DNA from: Sedimenticola thiotaurini
Lineage (GTDB): Bacteria; Pseudomonadota; Gammaproteobacteria; Chromatiales; Chromatiaceae
DNA: 38,182 nucleotides
NCBI GenBank assembly: GCA_007713595.1
Contig: VMRY01000084.1
Coordinates: forward strand, 1-38,182
Reading direction: 5' to 3'
The notes beneath the pieces were generated by a model. It was not told the DNA's origin. It did not search any database and saw nothing but the letters and a program-made list of their open reading frames with translations. Position numbers and translations under genes: made by a program. Positions 1 through 8,231 of this stretch are shown here, piece by piece. How positions within the stretch are numbered: position 1 is the first letter of the stretch; every line of letters starts with the position of its first letter.

Positions 1-1427
1 CACGCATTCTTGGGATATGGATGCTCCTCTTCAGTGCAAGCTTACTTCCGCCTGCCATCATCGCTTTAATTTATCATGATGGCGAAACGCTGCATTTTTC
101 ACTACTCATACTATTCAGCCTGATTGCTGGTTTAACCGTCTGGCTCATGAGCGCCAAACATAAAACCCAGCTGCGTACACGGGACGGCTTCATTATCGTT
201 GTTATTCTGTGGCTTGTGACCAGTGTAATCGGCAGCTTCCCCTTTATCTTCGGCCTCGGGTTGAGTCTGGCCGACTCCATATTTGAGTCGGTATCGGCAT
301 TTACAACAACCGGGGCAACCGTCATCACCGGCCTTGATGAGCTGCCAAAGTCTATTTTGTTTTTCCGTCAGGAGATGCAGTGGCTTGGGGGTATCGGTGT
401 TGTCGTCTCAGCAATTGCCTTGCTACCCATGCTGGGAATCGGTGGCATGCAGATGTTCAAGGCCGAGACACCCGGTCCAATGAAGGATGAAAAGCTGACA
501 CCCCGCATCGCACATACTGCGCAGGCACTGTGGAAACTCTATCTGACACTGACCGTTACCTGCGCCCTGCTTTACTGGGCAGGCGGAATGAGTCCATTTG
601 ATGCAATCGCACACAGTCTTGCGACAGTCTCTACCGGTGGATTCTCTACCCACGATGCCAGTCTTGGGTACTTCGACAGTGTCTTTATTGAAGCAGTGGC
701 CTCCATTTTCATGCTCCTCGGTGGTATCAATTTTGGCGTCCACTACCTGGCTTTGAAGCGACTCTCTCTTAAACAGTACTGGCAGGCACTTGAGGTGCGG
801 GTATTTCTGATATTCGTACTTGCAGTAATACTCCTGACCAGCGGCGTACTCTATATTGAAGGCACTAAAGAGACCCTCCTGGAAGCGTTGCGGTATGGCT
901 CATTTACCGTTGCCTCCGTGGTTACCAGCACAGGCTTTGGCATAGATGACTTCTCAGTCTGGCCAACAATGCTGCCTTTACTGCTGATCCTGATCAGCTT
1001 TGTCGGTGGCTGTGCGGGCTCAACGGCAGGAGGAATGAAAGTTATTCGCTTTATTATCATGGGCAAAGGGGCACAACTCGAGATTCAGCGCCTGGTCCAT
1101 CCCAACATGATCAAATCACTGCAACTGCAAAACAAGACTCTTGACACACGCGTTGCCGATTCAGTTCGTGGTTTCTTCAGTGTCTACGTCGCCACATTTG
1201 TCTTTTTCATGCTTTTCCTAATGGGACAGGGTATGGATCAGGTAACAGCCTTCAGCGCTGTGGCTACCAGCATGAACAACCTGGGTCCCGGGCTTGGCGA
1301 GGTTGCAGCAAATTTTCAAGCGGTCTCAGATTCAGCCAAATGGATTCTCGCATTGGCCATGCTGCTGGGTCGCCTTGAAATCTTCACGCTGCTGGTTGTA
1401 TTAAGCCCATCTTTCTGGCGTCGCTAA
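1..1427 (+). CDS. trkH: Trk potassium uptake membrane subunit TrkH (5' partial)
   Basis: Potassium-translocating subunit of the Trk system in the inner membrane. The visible part has the repeated membrane-pore-membrane pattern of the TrkH/KtrB family, with the filter-like segments SAFTTTGATV, ATVSTGGFSTHD, SVVTSTGFGID and SMNNLGPGLGEV. It ends in the typical TrkH tail (LGRLEIFTLLVVLSPSFWRR). The reading frame is open to the window edge and codes RILGIW before the first internal Met at base 21, so the true start lies outside the window. TrkH is usually about 480 residues, so only a few residues are missing. The TrkA regulatory partner is not seen here. The gene ends 79 bases before a cytochrome b gene and may or may not share its transcript. 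Confidence 0.95.
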   Translation, partial: RILGIWMLLFSASLLPPAIIALIYHDGETLHFSLLILFSLIAGLTVWLMSAKHKTQLRTRDGFIIVVILWLVTSVIGSFPFIFGLGLSLADSIFESVSAFTTTGATVITGLDELPKSILFFRQEMQWLGGIGVVVSAIALLPMLGIGGMQMFKAETPGPMKDEKLTPRIAHTAQALWKLYLTLTVTCALLYWAGGMSPFDAIAHSLATVSTGGFSTHDASLGYFDSVFIEAVASIFMLLGGINFGVHYLALKRLSLKQYWQALEVRVFLIFVLAVILLTSGVLYIEGTKETLLEALRYGSFTVASVVTSTGFGIDDFSVWPTMLPLLLILISFVGGCAGSTAGGMKVIRFIIMGKGAQLEIQRLVHPNMIKSLQLQNKTLDTRVADSVRGFFSVYVATFVFFMLFLMGQGMDQVTAFSAVATSMNNLGPGLGEVAANFQAVSDSAKWILALAMLLGRLEIFTLLVVLSPSFWRR

Positions 1428-1506
1428 AAGCACGACCGGAACTTCATTTTAAGCTTGGTTTCAGATTCGCTTGTTATGCTCGCCCCTGTCAACTTGGAGA
1501 CGCATC

Positions 1507-2088
1507 ATGCACACATCGACATTACACAACGAAATCAAGGTCTGGGATTTACCCGTAAGAGTGTTCCACTGGTCACTCGCCAGCTGTTTTTTTATCGCCT
1601 ACATCACCGAAGATGATTTCATTGCCCTGCACAGCTATGCGGGCTACACGATAATCGGTCTGATCCTGTTTCGCCTGATCTGGGGTTTCGTCGGTACAAA
1701 ACATGCCCGGTTCAGTGATTTTGCTGCGCCACCAACAACCGTATTGGATTATATAAAACAGGTCATCGCCTTCCGTGCCAAACGTTATGTCGGACACAAC
1801 CCGGCTGGTGGTGCAATGGTTTTTGCCCTCTTGCTGGCCTTGAGCTTGACCAGCTTAACAGGACTCGCCACCTATGGCGTCGAGCAGTCTGCCGGTCCAC
1901 TCGCAGGTTTCATGAGCACCCTACCCATACATATAGGAAAGGCTGCTGAAGAGCTGCATGAATTCTTTGCCAATTTCACACTACTGCTGATTCTGTTTCA
2001 TCTCGCAGGTGTTTTTGCAGCAAGCTTCCAACATGGAGAAAATTTGATTCGCGCCATGTTCACTGGTCGCAAACAACAAGCTGACTAA
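1507..2088 (+). CDS. cytochrome b561-family membrane protein of the SHP/DHC cluster
   Basis: Di-haem b-type cytochrome with about four membrane helices, likely passing electrons between the quinone pool and the periplasmic c-type cytochromes encoded next. Candidate haem-ligand histidines are H21 (VFHWSLA), H42 (LHSYAGY), H151 (ELHEFFANF) and H165 (LFHLAGVF). The start is the ATG at 1507 because GGAGA lies at 1496-1500, six bases upstream; a longer reading from 1471 has no such site. The protein has 193 residues, normal for the family. Only 22 bases separate it from the SHP gene. In known clusters a cytochrome b, SHP and diheme cytochrome c occur together, which supports a joint pathway. Confidence 0.88.
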   Translation: MHTSTLHNEIKVWDLPVRVFHWSLASCFFIAYITEDDFIALHSYAGYTIIGLILFRLIWGFVGTKHARFSDFAAPPTTVLDYIKQVIAFRAKRYVGHNPAGGAMVFALLLALSLTSLTGLATYGVEQSAGPLAGFMSTLPIHIGKAAEELHEFFANFTLLLILFHLAGVFAASFQHGENLIRAMFTGRKQQAD

Positions 2089-2110
2089 TAGTTCCATCAC
2101 AGGTGTACAA

Positions 2111-2512
2111 ATGAAAAAGCTGATACTGATACCACTGCTCCTGTTAGCAGTAACAGCACATGCCTCTCCTGCATCTGATGCGGCATTAGATAGCTACCGC
2201 AAACAAGGAGCAGAGGCATTTGACGCAGCGGCTGGCAAGCAACTCTGGAACCGTCCGAACCCGACTCAGGAAGACGGCTCAAAGAGAAGTTGCACAGACT
2301 GCCACGGAAGCAATCTTAGCTTGCCTGGAAAGCACCTGCGCACGGGAAAGCACATCGAACCAATGAACCCTTCCGTTACACCCAGTCGGCTGGCTGATGA
2401 AAAAAAGATCGAGAAATGGTTCAAAAGAAACTGCAAATGGACATTTGGTCGGGAGTGCACACCGCAAGAGAAAGGTCACCTGATTCTGTTTATTCAGCAG
2501 CAAAATAGTTAG
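2111..2512 (+). CDS. shp: SHP-type monohaem cytochrome c (DUF1924), oxygen/NO-binding class
   Basis: Secreted monohaem cytochrome c of the sphaeroides haem protein family (DUF1924). Residues 1-18 form a signal peptide ending in AHA. One haem-binding motif, CTDCH, sits at 61-65. The family is known for an unusual asparagine axial ligand that leaves the reduced haem and lets O2 or NO bind. The RNC at 106-108 followed by C116 fits that Asn (N107, about N89 after signal cleavage) and the nearby disulfide; this assignment is by analogy to the Rhodobacter protein. It lies between the cytochrome b and diheme cytochrome genes with 22-nt gaps on both sides. Its physiological role in the family is unsettled. 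Confidence 0.85.
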   Translation: MKKLILIPLLLLAVTAHASPASDAALDSYRKQGAEAFDAAAGKQLWNRPNPTQEDGSKRSCTDCHGSNLSLPGKHLRTGKHIEPMNPSVTPSRLADEKKIEKWFKRNCKWTFGRECTPQEKGHLILFIQQQNS

Positions 2513-2534
2513 ATTTTTATAAGAGGCAATCAAC

Positions 2535-3104
2535 ATGAAAAAAGCCAACTGGGCTATGGTATCTTTAGTAACTGTCGCGTTACTCACCCTGACAGGCGCG
2601 GCACTCAGTAGTGATGATAACGGGGATCGCTCAATGTTCTCCTGGCTCAAGCAGGCCAAACAGGGCATTGATCCGTTAGACAGCCAGCTCTATACCAAGG
2701 AGTGCGGCAGTTGTCATTTTCCCTATCAACCTGGCCTGTTACCTGCTACTTCATGGGAAACAATCATTAGTAATCTGGATAATCATTTTGGAGAGAATGC
2801 CGAACTTGCTGAGGATGACCTCAATACAATACGTAACTTCTTACTGAATAAAGCCGCCGGACGATCCAACTACGGGCTGCCCAATAAGATCATGGCTGCA
2901 CAGGGCGATCGACCCTTACCATTACGTATAACTGAGATGCGCTATTTTCTTCATGAGCACAGCGACATCCCCAAAAGGATGGTGCAGGACAACCCCAAAG
3001 TAAAATCTTTCAGTAACTGTGACAGCTGCCACCAGAGCGCAAAACAGGGCTTATATGATGAGCATGATGTGAATATCCCAGGGTTTGGCCGGCAGGGTGA
3101 CTAA
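2535..3104 (+). CDS. dhc: diheme cytochrome c (DHC family)
   Basis: Periplasmic c-type cytochrome with two haem-binding motifs, CGSCH at 57-61 and CDSCH at 162-166, widely separated as in the DHC family. An N-terminal hydrophobic segment (about residues 7-24) serves as the export signal. DHC is the known electron donor partner of SHP, and the cytochrome b upstream would feed it. The RBS is AGAGGC about eight bases before the ATG. The gene is last in the three-gene cluster and is followed by a perfect 11-bp hairpin at 3145-3176. Confidence 0.88.
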   Translation: MKKANWAMVSLVTVALLTLTGAALSSDDNGDRSMFSWLKQAKQGIDPLDSQLYTKECGSCHFPYQPGLLPATSWETIISNLDNHFGENAELAEDDLNTIRNFLLNKAAGRSNYGLPNKIMAAQGDRPLPLRITEMRYFLHEHSDIPKRMVQDNPKVKSFSNCDSCHQSAKQGLYDEHDVNIPGFGRQGD

Positions 3105-3144
3105 CGTCCACTGTTTATAGTAAACCCCTAACGATAATCAATCC

Positions 3145-3176
3145 GGGGACAGTCGAATAATCTGACGACTGTCCCC
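3145..3176. repeat. perfect hairpin GGGGACAGTCG / CGACTGTCCCC
   Basis: Two 11-base arms (3145-3155 and 3166-3176) are exact reverse complements around a 10-base loop. There is no T run after it on either strand, so it is not a textbook intrinsic terminator. The right arm without its last C recurs at 8206-8215, in another gene-end region. A REP-like element or an mRNA 3'-end stabiliser for the cytochrome operon are both possible. Confidence 0.55.
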
Positions 3177-3251
3177 TGGCTCGTTTGCAGCCTAATCCAT
3201 CCCTATTTGATAGCGATAATAACAAACCCGATTGACAATAAGATTAAAAGG

Positions 3252-3274
3252 TATAAAGTGAGTAATTAATTACT
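3252..3274 (+). promoter_or_regulatory. putative promoter -10 and TetR operator palindrome
   Basis: A perfect 14-bp palindrome AGTAATTAATTACT lies at 3261-3274, immediately after a TATAAA at 3252-3257. A TTGACA stands at 3232-3237, although its spacing to TATAAA (14 bp) is short. The palindrome is 16 bases before the tetR start codon. TetR-family repressors usually bind such palindromes over their own promoter, so this is the likely autoregulatory operator for the exporter operon. The assignment is inferred from position and symmetry. Confidence 0.5.
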
Positions 3275-3290
3275 ATCTTATGGGGCGACT

Positions 3291-3899
3291 ATGGTACTTC
3301 ACGTCAAGCATCTTCCAGCAGAAGAGCGCCGGGCCATTACGGTTGAAACGGTGATCGAACTAGCGGCAGAACAAAACCCGAATGAGATCACCACGGCAGC
3401 TATTGCCAAACGTATGGGATTGTCCCAGGGCGCCTTGTTCAGGCACTTTACAAATAAGGACGCCATCCTCAGTGCGGTTATGGAGTGGGTTGCCAAGCGT
3501 CTTCTGTCCCGTATTGACAAGGCGGTGCAGTCGATTGATTCCCCAATTGCGGCATTGGAGGCCATATTCCTGGCACACGTGGCTTTTGTTTCTGAACATC
3601 CAGGTGTGCCCCGTATGCTGTTTGGTGAGCTGCAACATCCAGGGGAGACTGTACCCAAAAAGATGGTACAGACGCTGATCAGTCGCTATGGAGCGCGGAT
3701 TCGTAAATTTATCGAGGCAGGCAAGGCAGAGGGGGAGTTGGATTCTCAACTCGATACCGAGGCCGCAGTCAGCCTGTTTATAGGCACCATACAGGGACTG
3801 GTAATGCAATCACTCCTGGCAGGCGAGGTAAAACAGGTCAAACGTAATGCACCGCGGGTGTTTGCCATCTATCGTCGTGGCATCGAGCGTAAATTGTGA
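3291..3899 (+). CDS. TetR/AcrR-family transcriptional repressor
   Basis: One-component DNA-binding repressor of 202 residues, normal for the family. The helix-turn-helix spans about residues 33-56 (TTAAIAKRMGLSQGALFRHF), and the remainder is the helical ligand-binding and dimerisation domain. The start has a G-rich stretch at 3282-3285. It is the first gene of a four-gene operon: its TGA overlaps the GTG start of the HlyD gene. This placement suggests that it controls the exporter, probably through the palindrome at 3261-3274. The ligand cannot be deduced. Confidence 0.9.
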   Translation: MVLHVKHLPAEERRAITVETVIELAAEQNPNEITTAAIAKRMGLSQGALFRHFTNKDAILSAVMEWVAKRLLSRIDKAVQSIDSPIAALEAIFLAHVAFVSEHPGVPRMLFGELQHPGETVPKKMVQTLISRYGARIRKFIEAGKAEGELDSQLDTEAAVSLFIGTIQGLVMQSLLAGEVKQVKRNAPRVFAIYRRGIERKL

Positions 3900-5047
3900 A
3901 GCTGCTACCGATAAAAGGGCGCACCCTGGCACTGCTGGCGGTGGTAGTGCCACTTCTGATCCTGTTTATCTATGTGGCATTGCGCTCAGGTCCACTCGCG
4001 CCTGTTCAGGTCACCATTAAAACAGTGGAAAATCGCCCCCTGTCACCGGCACTCTTCGGGATTGGCACGATAGAAACCCGATACCGTTACAAGATCGGCC
4101 CCACCATTCCAGGACGCCTGATGCACGTGGGTGTACAAGTCGGTGACCTGGTCAAGGCAGGAGCACTGCTTGGCGAAATGGACCCGGTTGATCTGGATGC
4201 AAAAATTGCCGCACAGGATGCGGCCCTCAAACGTGCACAGGCGCAGTTACGTGAAGCACAGGCGCGGCAAGCCTATGCCCAATCCCAGGCGATTCGCTAC
4301 CAGAAATTGTTGACGGCCCATACAACCAGCGAAGAGCTGGTGACCACGAAAAAGCATGAACTTGCGATAGCAGAAGCGCAGTTAAGCGTGTCCCGTGAGG
4401 AGATTGTCAGGCTAGCGGCTGAACGTGATGCCATGCTTGCTCAGCGAGACAATCTCAGACTTGTCGCTCCTGCTGATGGCCTGGTGGCTCTGCGCAGTGC
4501 GGATCCTGGCACCACAGTAGTTGCCGGTCAGACAGTGGTAGAGCTGATTGATACTGGTACCTTCTGGGTCAATGTACGATTTAACCAGACTCACACCTAT
4601 GGATTGAAGGCGGGGCTCCCAGCACAGATTATTCTGCGCTCTCATGCCGACCAACCCTATGAGGGAGAGGTATTACGTATCGAACCCATAGCGGATCAGG
4701 TCACCGAAGAGACGTTGGCAAAAATCACTTTTACACAAATACCAAAACCGCTGCCCTCATTGGGAGAGTTGGCCGAAGTAACAGTAAACTTACCCGCACT
4801 GCCATCGTCACCAACCATTCCAAATGCCGCCATTAAACGCATTGACGGTCACCTGGGCGTCTGGAAGGTCGTCGATGGTGATCTAAAATTCACCCCCGTT
4901 ACCTTAGGTGTTGCGAGTCTGGATGGCTATGTCCAGATACAGGAAGGCATCGATCCAGGTGATCAAATAGTGGTGTATAGCGCCAAAACACTGACTAAGA
5001 GAAGTCGCATAACCGCCGTTGACCGTTTACTTGGGTTGAAGACATGA
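3896..5047 (+). CDS. HlyD/DevB-type membrane fusion protein
   Basis: Periplasmic adaptor of an ABC export complex, 383 residues. One N-terminal membrane anchor at about residues 9-28 is followed by a biotinyl-lipoyl-like segment (GRLMHVGVQVGDLVKAGALLGEMD), a long helical hairpin rich in Ala, Gln and Glu (about 95-185), the second lipoyl half, and beta-barrel domains. The start codon is GTG at 3896, overlapping the tetR stop by four bases, and the stop overlaps the permease ATG by four. No outer-membrane TolC partner is encoded in the window, so it would use one from elsewhere. The exported substrate is unknown. Confidence 0.9.
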   Translation: MKLLPIKGRTLALLAVVVPLLILFIYVALRSGPLAPVQVTIKTVENRPLSPALFGIGTIETRYRYKIGPTIPGRLMHVGVQVGDLVKAGALLGEMDPVDLDAKIAAQDAALKRAQAQLREAQARQAYAQSQAIRYQKLLTAHTTSEELVTTKKHELAIAEAQLSVSREEIVRLAAERDAMLAQRDNLRLVAPADGLVALRSADPGTTVVAGQTVVELIDTGTFWVNVRFNQTHTYGLKAGLPAQIILRSHADQPYEGEVLRIEPIADQVTEETLAKITFTQIPKPLPSLGELAEVTVNLPALPSSPTIPNAAIKRIDGHLGVWKVVDGDLKFTPVTLGVASLDGYVQIQEGIDPGDQIVVYSAKTLTKRSRITAVDRLLGLKT

Positions 5048-6246
5048 TCAGTCTCGCAGGACGTGATATCCAACACGCCTTGGGGAAGTTTGTATTTACC
5101 GGTTTCGGGCTTGGCCTGCTAATTGGTGTCACACTCACTATGGCCGGGGTGTATCGCGGCATGGTCGATGATGCAAAGGTTCTGCTGGACAACAGCAGCG
5201 CTGACATCTGGGTTGTGCAGAAGGATACCCTGGGGCCGTACGCGGAATCTTCCAGCATCTATGACGATGTGTGGCGCAGTATCCGTAGCATACCCGGTGT
5301 GGCGCGCGTGGCTAATGTCACTTACCTCACGATGCAGGTACGCCAAGGCGAGCGGGACGTTCGCGCAATGGTAACTGGAATAACCGCTGGAGAGTTTGGC
5401 TTGCCCGGCTGGCCTCCTCAACTGATTGCGGGCAGACAGATAACCCGGGGCCACTACGAGGCTGTTGCCGATAACGCCAGTGGATTCAAAATCGGTGATG
5501 ACATCCAGATTCGCCGTAACAGTTATAAAGTTGTTGGGATAACCCGGCGGATGGTCTCATCCAGCGGCGACCCTATGGTATTCATCCCCCTGAGAGATGC
5601 CCAGGAAGCACAGTTTCTCAAAGACAATGATGCAATCTGGCAACAACGCCGACGCACCGGAGAGAACCCCAACTTCAATCGCCCTGGTGTGCCAGGATTA
5701 TTGGATGCTGTCATCGACTCACAGAGTACCAACGCTTATGTCAATGCTGTTTTGGTGCAGGTTAAACCGGAACATAATGTGCAAACAATAGCGGAGACAA
5801 TTCAACGCTGGAAGCGGCTTACCGTCTATACCCGTAGCCAGATGGAAGAGATCCTTGTCGGTAAGTTAATTGCAACATCAGCAAAACAGATCGGTATGTT
5901 TCTGGCGATCCTGGCGATTGTCAGTGCAGCCATTGTGGCCTTTATTATCTACACCCTCACGCTGGGAAAGATTCGAGAGATTGCCGTGCTAAAGTTGATT
6001 GGCACACGAAATCGCACCATTGCCGGTCTGATCATGCAACAAGCGATCGCCCTCGGCGTGATCGGTTTCGTAGTGGGAAAAATCACCGCCACACTATGGG
6101 CACCGGTATTTCCCAAGTATGTATTGCTACAGCCACTTGATTCCATCATTGGTTTTATAGCCGTTGTCGTCATCTGCGTACTGGCCAGCATCATTGCAAT
6201 TCGCGCCGCATTAAAGGTGGATCCAGCCGAGGCAATAGGTGGCTAA
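5044..6246 (+). CDS. ABC exporter permease, FtsX/DevC/MacB-like
   Basis: Inner-membrane permease of 400 residues with the four-helix FtsX-like layout: one helix near residues 17-36, a large periplasmic domain up to about 275, then three helices (about 278-300, 325-350 and 360-385). The cytoplasmic loop KIREIAVLKLIGTRNRTI is the conserved coupling segment that contacts the ATPase. ATGA overlap with the HlyD gene and overlap with the ATPase start indicate translational coupling. The HlyD/permease/ATPase order is that of DevBCA-type exporters, which are best known for glycolipid or lipid export. The actual substrate here is not known. Confidence 0.9.
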   Translation: MISLAGRDIQHALGKFVFTGFGLGLLIGVTLTMAGVYRGMVDDAKVLLDNSSADIWVVQKDTLGPYAESSSIYDDVWRSIRSIPGVARVANVTYLTMQVRQGERDVRAMVTGITAGEFGLPGWPPQLIAGRQITRGHYEAVADNASGFKIGDDIQIRRNSYKVVGITRRMVSSSGDPMVFIPLRDAQEAQFLKDNDAIWQQRRRTGENPNFNRPGVPGLLDAVIDSQSTNAYVNAVLVQVKPEHNVQTIAETIQRWKRLTVYTRSQMEEILVGKLIATSAKQIGMFLAILAIVSAAIVAFIIYTLTLGKIREIAVLKLIGTRNRTIAGLIMQQAIALGVIGFVVGKITATLWAPVFPKYVLLQPLDSIIGFIAVVVICVLASIIAIRAALKVDPAEAIGG

Positions 6247-6958
6247 GATGCAGAATAAAGGTATCCGCATAGAGGGACTCACGAAACGCTACGGCAAAGG
6301 CGATACTGCTGTCGACGCACTGAAAGGTGTTGACATGCAAGTGGCCCCTGGCGAGGTAGTCGGCCTTATCGGACCATCTGGGTCTGGCAAATCCACCTTG
6401 CTGAAATGTCTCGGTGCGGTCATCGAACCAACAGCAGGACGCATGATTCTCGGCGATGAAGTAATCTACGATAATGGCTGGAAAGTGCGTGATTTACGCG
6501 CCCTGCGGCGCGACAAGATTGGTTTTGTTTTTCAGGCACCGTACCTGATCCCGTTTCTTGATGTAACCGACAATGTTGCATTACTGCCAATGCTGGCAGG
6601 TAAACCCAATACTGAAGCACGCAAGCAGGCACTGGATCTATTGCAGGCGTTGGATGTGCTGCACCGCGCCAGAGCCATGCCATCGCAACTATCCGGAGGT
6701 GAACAGCAACGAGTAGCTATTGCCAGAGGACTGGTTAATCATCCACCGGTCATTCTGGCTGATGAACCAACCGCACCACTGGATAGTGAACGGGCACTGG
6801 CAGTGATAAAGATACTCAATGACATGGCACGTAAATTTGAAACCGCCATCATTGTCGTTACCCATGATGAAAAGATCATTCCAACATTTAAACGCATATA
6901 CCATATCCGAGATGGTATTACTTATGAAGAAGCTGGCGATGGAGTTGATTTAAGATAA
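6239..6958 (+). CDS. ABC exporter ATP-binding protein, DevA/MacB-like
   Basis: Cytoplasmic ATPase of the exporter, 239 residues. All motifs are present: Walker A GPSGSGKST at 45-53, Q-loop region around Q99, signature LSGGEQQ at 151-157, Walker B VILADE at 171-176, and switch His209 in VTHD. The insertion typical of the LolD/MacB group is seen as LMPxL-like LLPMLAG. The listed start is the GTG at 6239; an ATG at 6248 with AGGTGG five bases upstream is at least as likely. It is the last gene of the operon. Confidence 0.93.
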   Translation: MAKMQNKGIRIEGLTKRYGKGDTAVDALKGVDMQVAPGEVVGLIGPSGSGKSTLLKCLGAVIEPTAGRMILGDEVIYDNGWKVRDLRALRRDKIGFVFQAPYLIPFLDVTDNVALLPMLAGKPNTEARKQALDLLQALDVLHRARAMPSQLSGGEQQRVAIARGLVNHPPVILADEPTAPLDSERALAVIKILNDMARKFETAIIVVTHDEKIIPTFKRIYHIRDGITYEEAGDGVDLR

Positions 6959-7266
6959 ATCCACGCAGTCATTCTAAGGCCAGCGTGCTCGGGTTATTTT
7001 TAATTTGAGCGATGCATTAATATTGCCCTCCATTACACACCGCAAACACAAACGTTCATATTCGGCTATGTATTTTTGCATTTGATTTCAATTGATACTT
7101 CAGCCCGTTATGTGACACACCCCACGGAAAACCTCAATACTCTAAACTACTTTTCCCTATAGCATGCCTCTGCATATTTTGCTTGAATGCTAAACAGTAT
7201 AAGCAGGAACAATATAATACCTGCAAATGATCTTACTTCTATAAACAGCAATAGAGCCTTACGTTT
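6959..7266. other. intergenic region with possible operator before the PstS-like gene
   Basis: About 300 AT-rich bases with no convincing ORF. No clear terminator for the upstream operon was found. At 7203-7224 the inverted repeat GCAGG-N12-CCTGC encloses a TATAAT at 7213-7218, so the box could be a -10 element with an overlapping regulator site. No good -35 hexamer is visible at the right distance. Confidence 0.35.
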
Positions 7267-8145
7267 ATGAATAATACCTGTCAACGCATAGGGTTAATCA
7301 CGATTCTGTGCTTTCTGCCAACTTTATCCAACGCGCTCACCTTAACCTGGGTAGGTTGTGGAATAACGAAAAAGGCCTTCATGCAGGAACTGGTTATTGC
7401 TTATAAAAAAAGCACCGGCGTTGATATCGTACTGGAAGGTGGCGGCGCAACCAAAGGAATCAAGTCCACTACTGAGCATAAAGCTGACATGGGTGGCTCT
7501 TGCCGTTACCGGGTCAAAGGTGAAGCACCTGATTCACAGATCACTTTTAATCCTGTCGCCTGGGATGCCCTGGTAGCCATCGTCAACAAAGACAATCCGA
7601 TTGAATCCATTAGCATGGAGCAACTACGGGAGCTCTATCGGGGTGAGATTAAAAACTGGGAGCAGCTGAATGGACAGGATATGCCACTAGCGCTTGCCGT
7701 ACGTAGCGGCAAAATATCAGGTGTTGGCCTTACGATCAGGCAGCTGATATTCAACGATCCGGATATGGATTTTCCACAAAACAATGTTTACAAATCTTCC
7801 GGCCCACTTGAAGAGGCCATTGAAAATAACATTAACACAATTGGCATGACAGGCATCAGCAGCGCACGAAAACGCAATCTAAAAATCCTCAAACTGGATG
7901 GCAAAGACCCAAACTTTGACAACATTAAATCAGGCAATTACCTTTTGTATCGGCCACTCTATCTAGTCATCGACAAGCAAAGTAAAAATGCCACCGAGTT
8001 AAAGAAATTTCTTGGCTTTGCGCACTCAAAAACTGGCAGAGATATCATACGCCAAAATGGTGTAGTACCTTACCTCGAAGCCCTTTCGCTTAGCATTAAA
8101 CAGCAGACGCAATGGAAAAAAGCCAGAAAACAAAATAGTGAATGA
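7267..8145 (+). CDS. PstS-like periplasmic substrate-binding protein (orphan)
   Basis: Secreted binding protein of 292 residues with a signal peptide ending near residue 23 (LSNA). The body shows the phosphate-binding-protein-like pattern: an early GGGATKGIK, FNPVAWDALVAIVNKDNPI, the MEQLRELYRGEIKNW segment and a late GYxxYRPLYLV-type strand. These features place it in the PBP superfamily group used by PstS and by PstS-like signalling or adhesion proteins. No pst permease, ATPase or pho regulator is adjacent, so phosphate uptake is not established. No clear Shine-Dalgarno site precedes the ATG. Confidence 0.8.
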   Translation: MNNTCQRIGLITILCFLPTLSNALTLTWVGCGITKKAFMQELVIAYKKSTGVDIVLEGGGATKGIKSTTEHKADMGGSCRYRVKGEAPDSQITFNPVAWDALVAIVNKDNPIESISMEQLRELYRGEIKNWEQLNGQDMPLALAVRSGKISGVGLTIRQLIFNDPDMDFPQNNVYKSSGPLEEAIENNINTIGMTGISSARKRNLKILKLDGKDPNFDNIKSGNYLLYRPLYLVIDKQSKNATELKKFLGFAHSKTGRDIIRQNGVVPYLEALSLSIKQQTQWKKARKQNSE

Positions 8146-8231
8146 TTTTTATGTTCCATGCCTTATCTAGCCATTTATTTCATACCCCTTCAATAGATCA
8201 GTCAACGACTGTCCCTTAAAGTGATGCTAGT

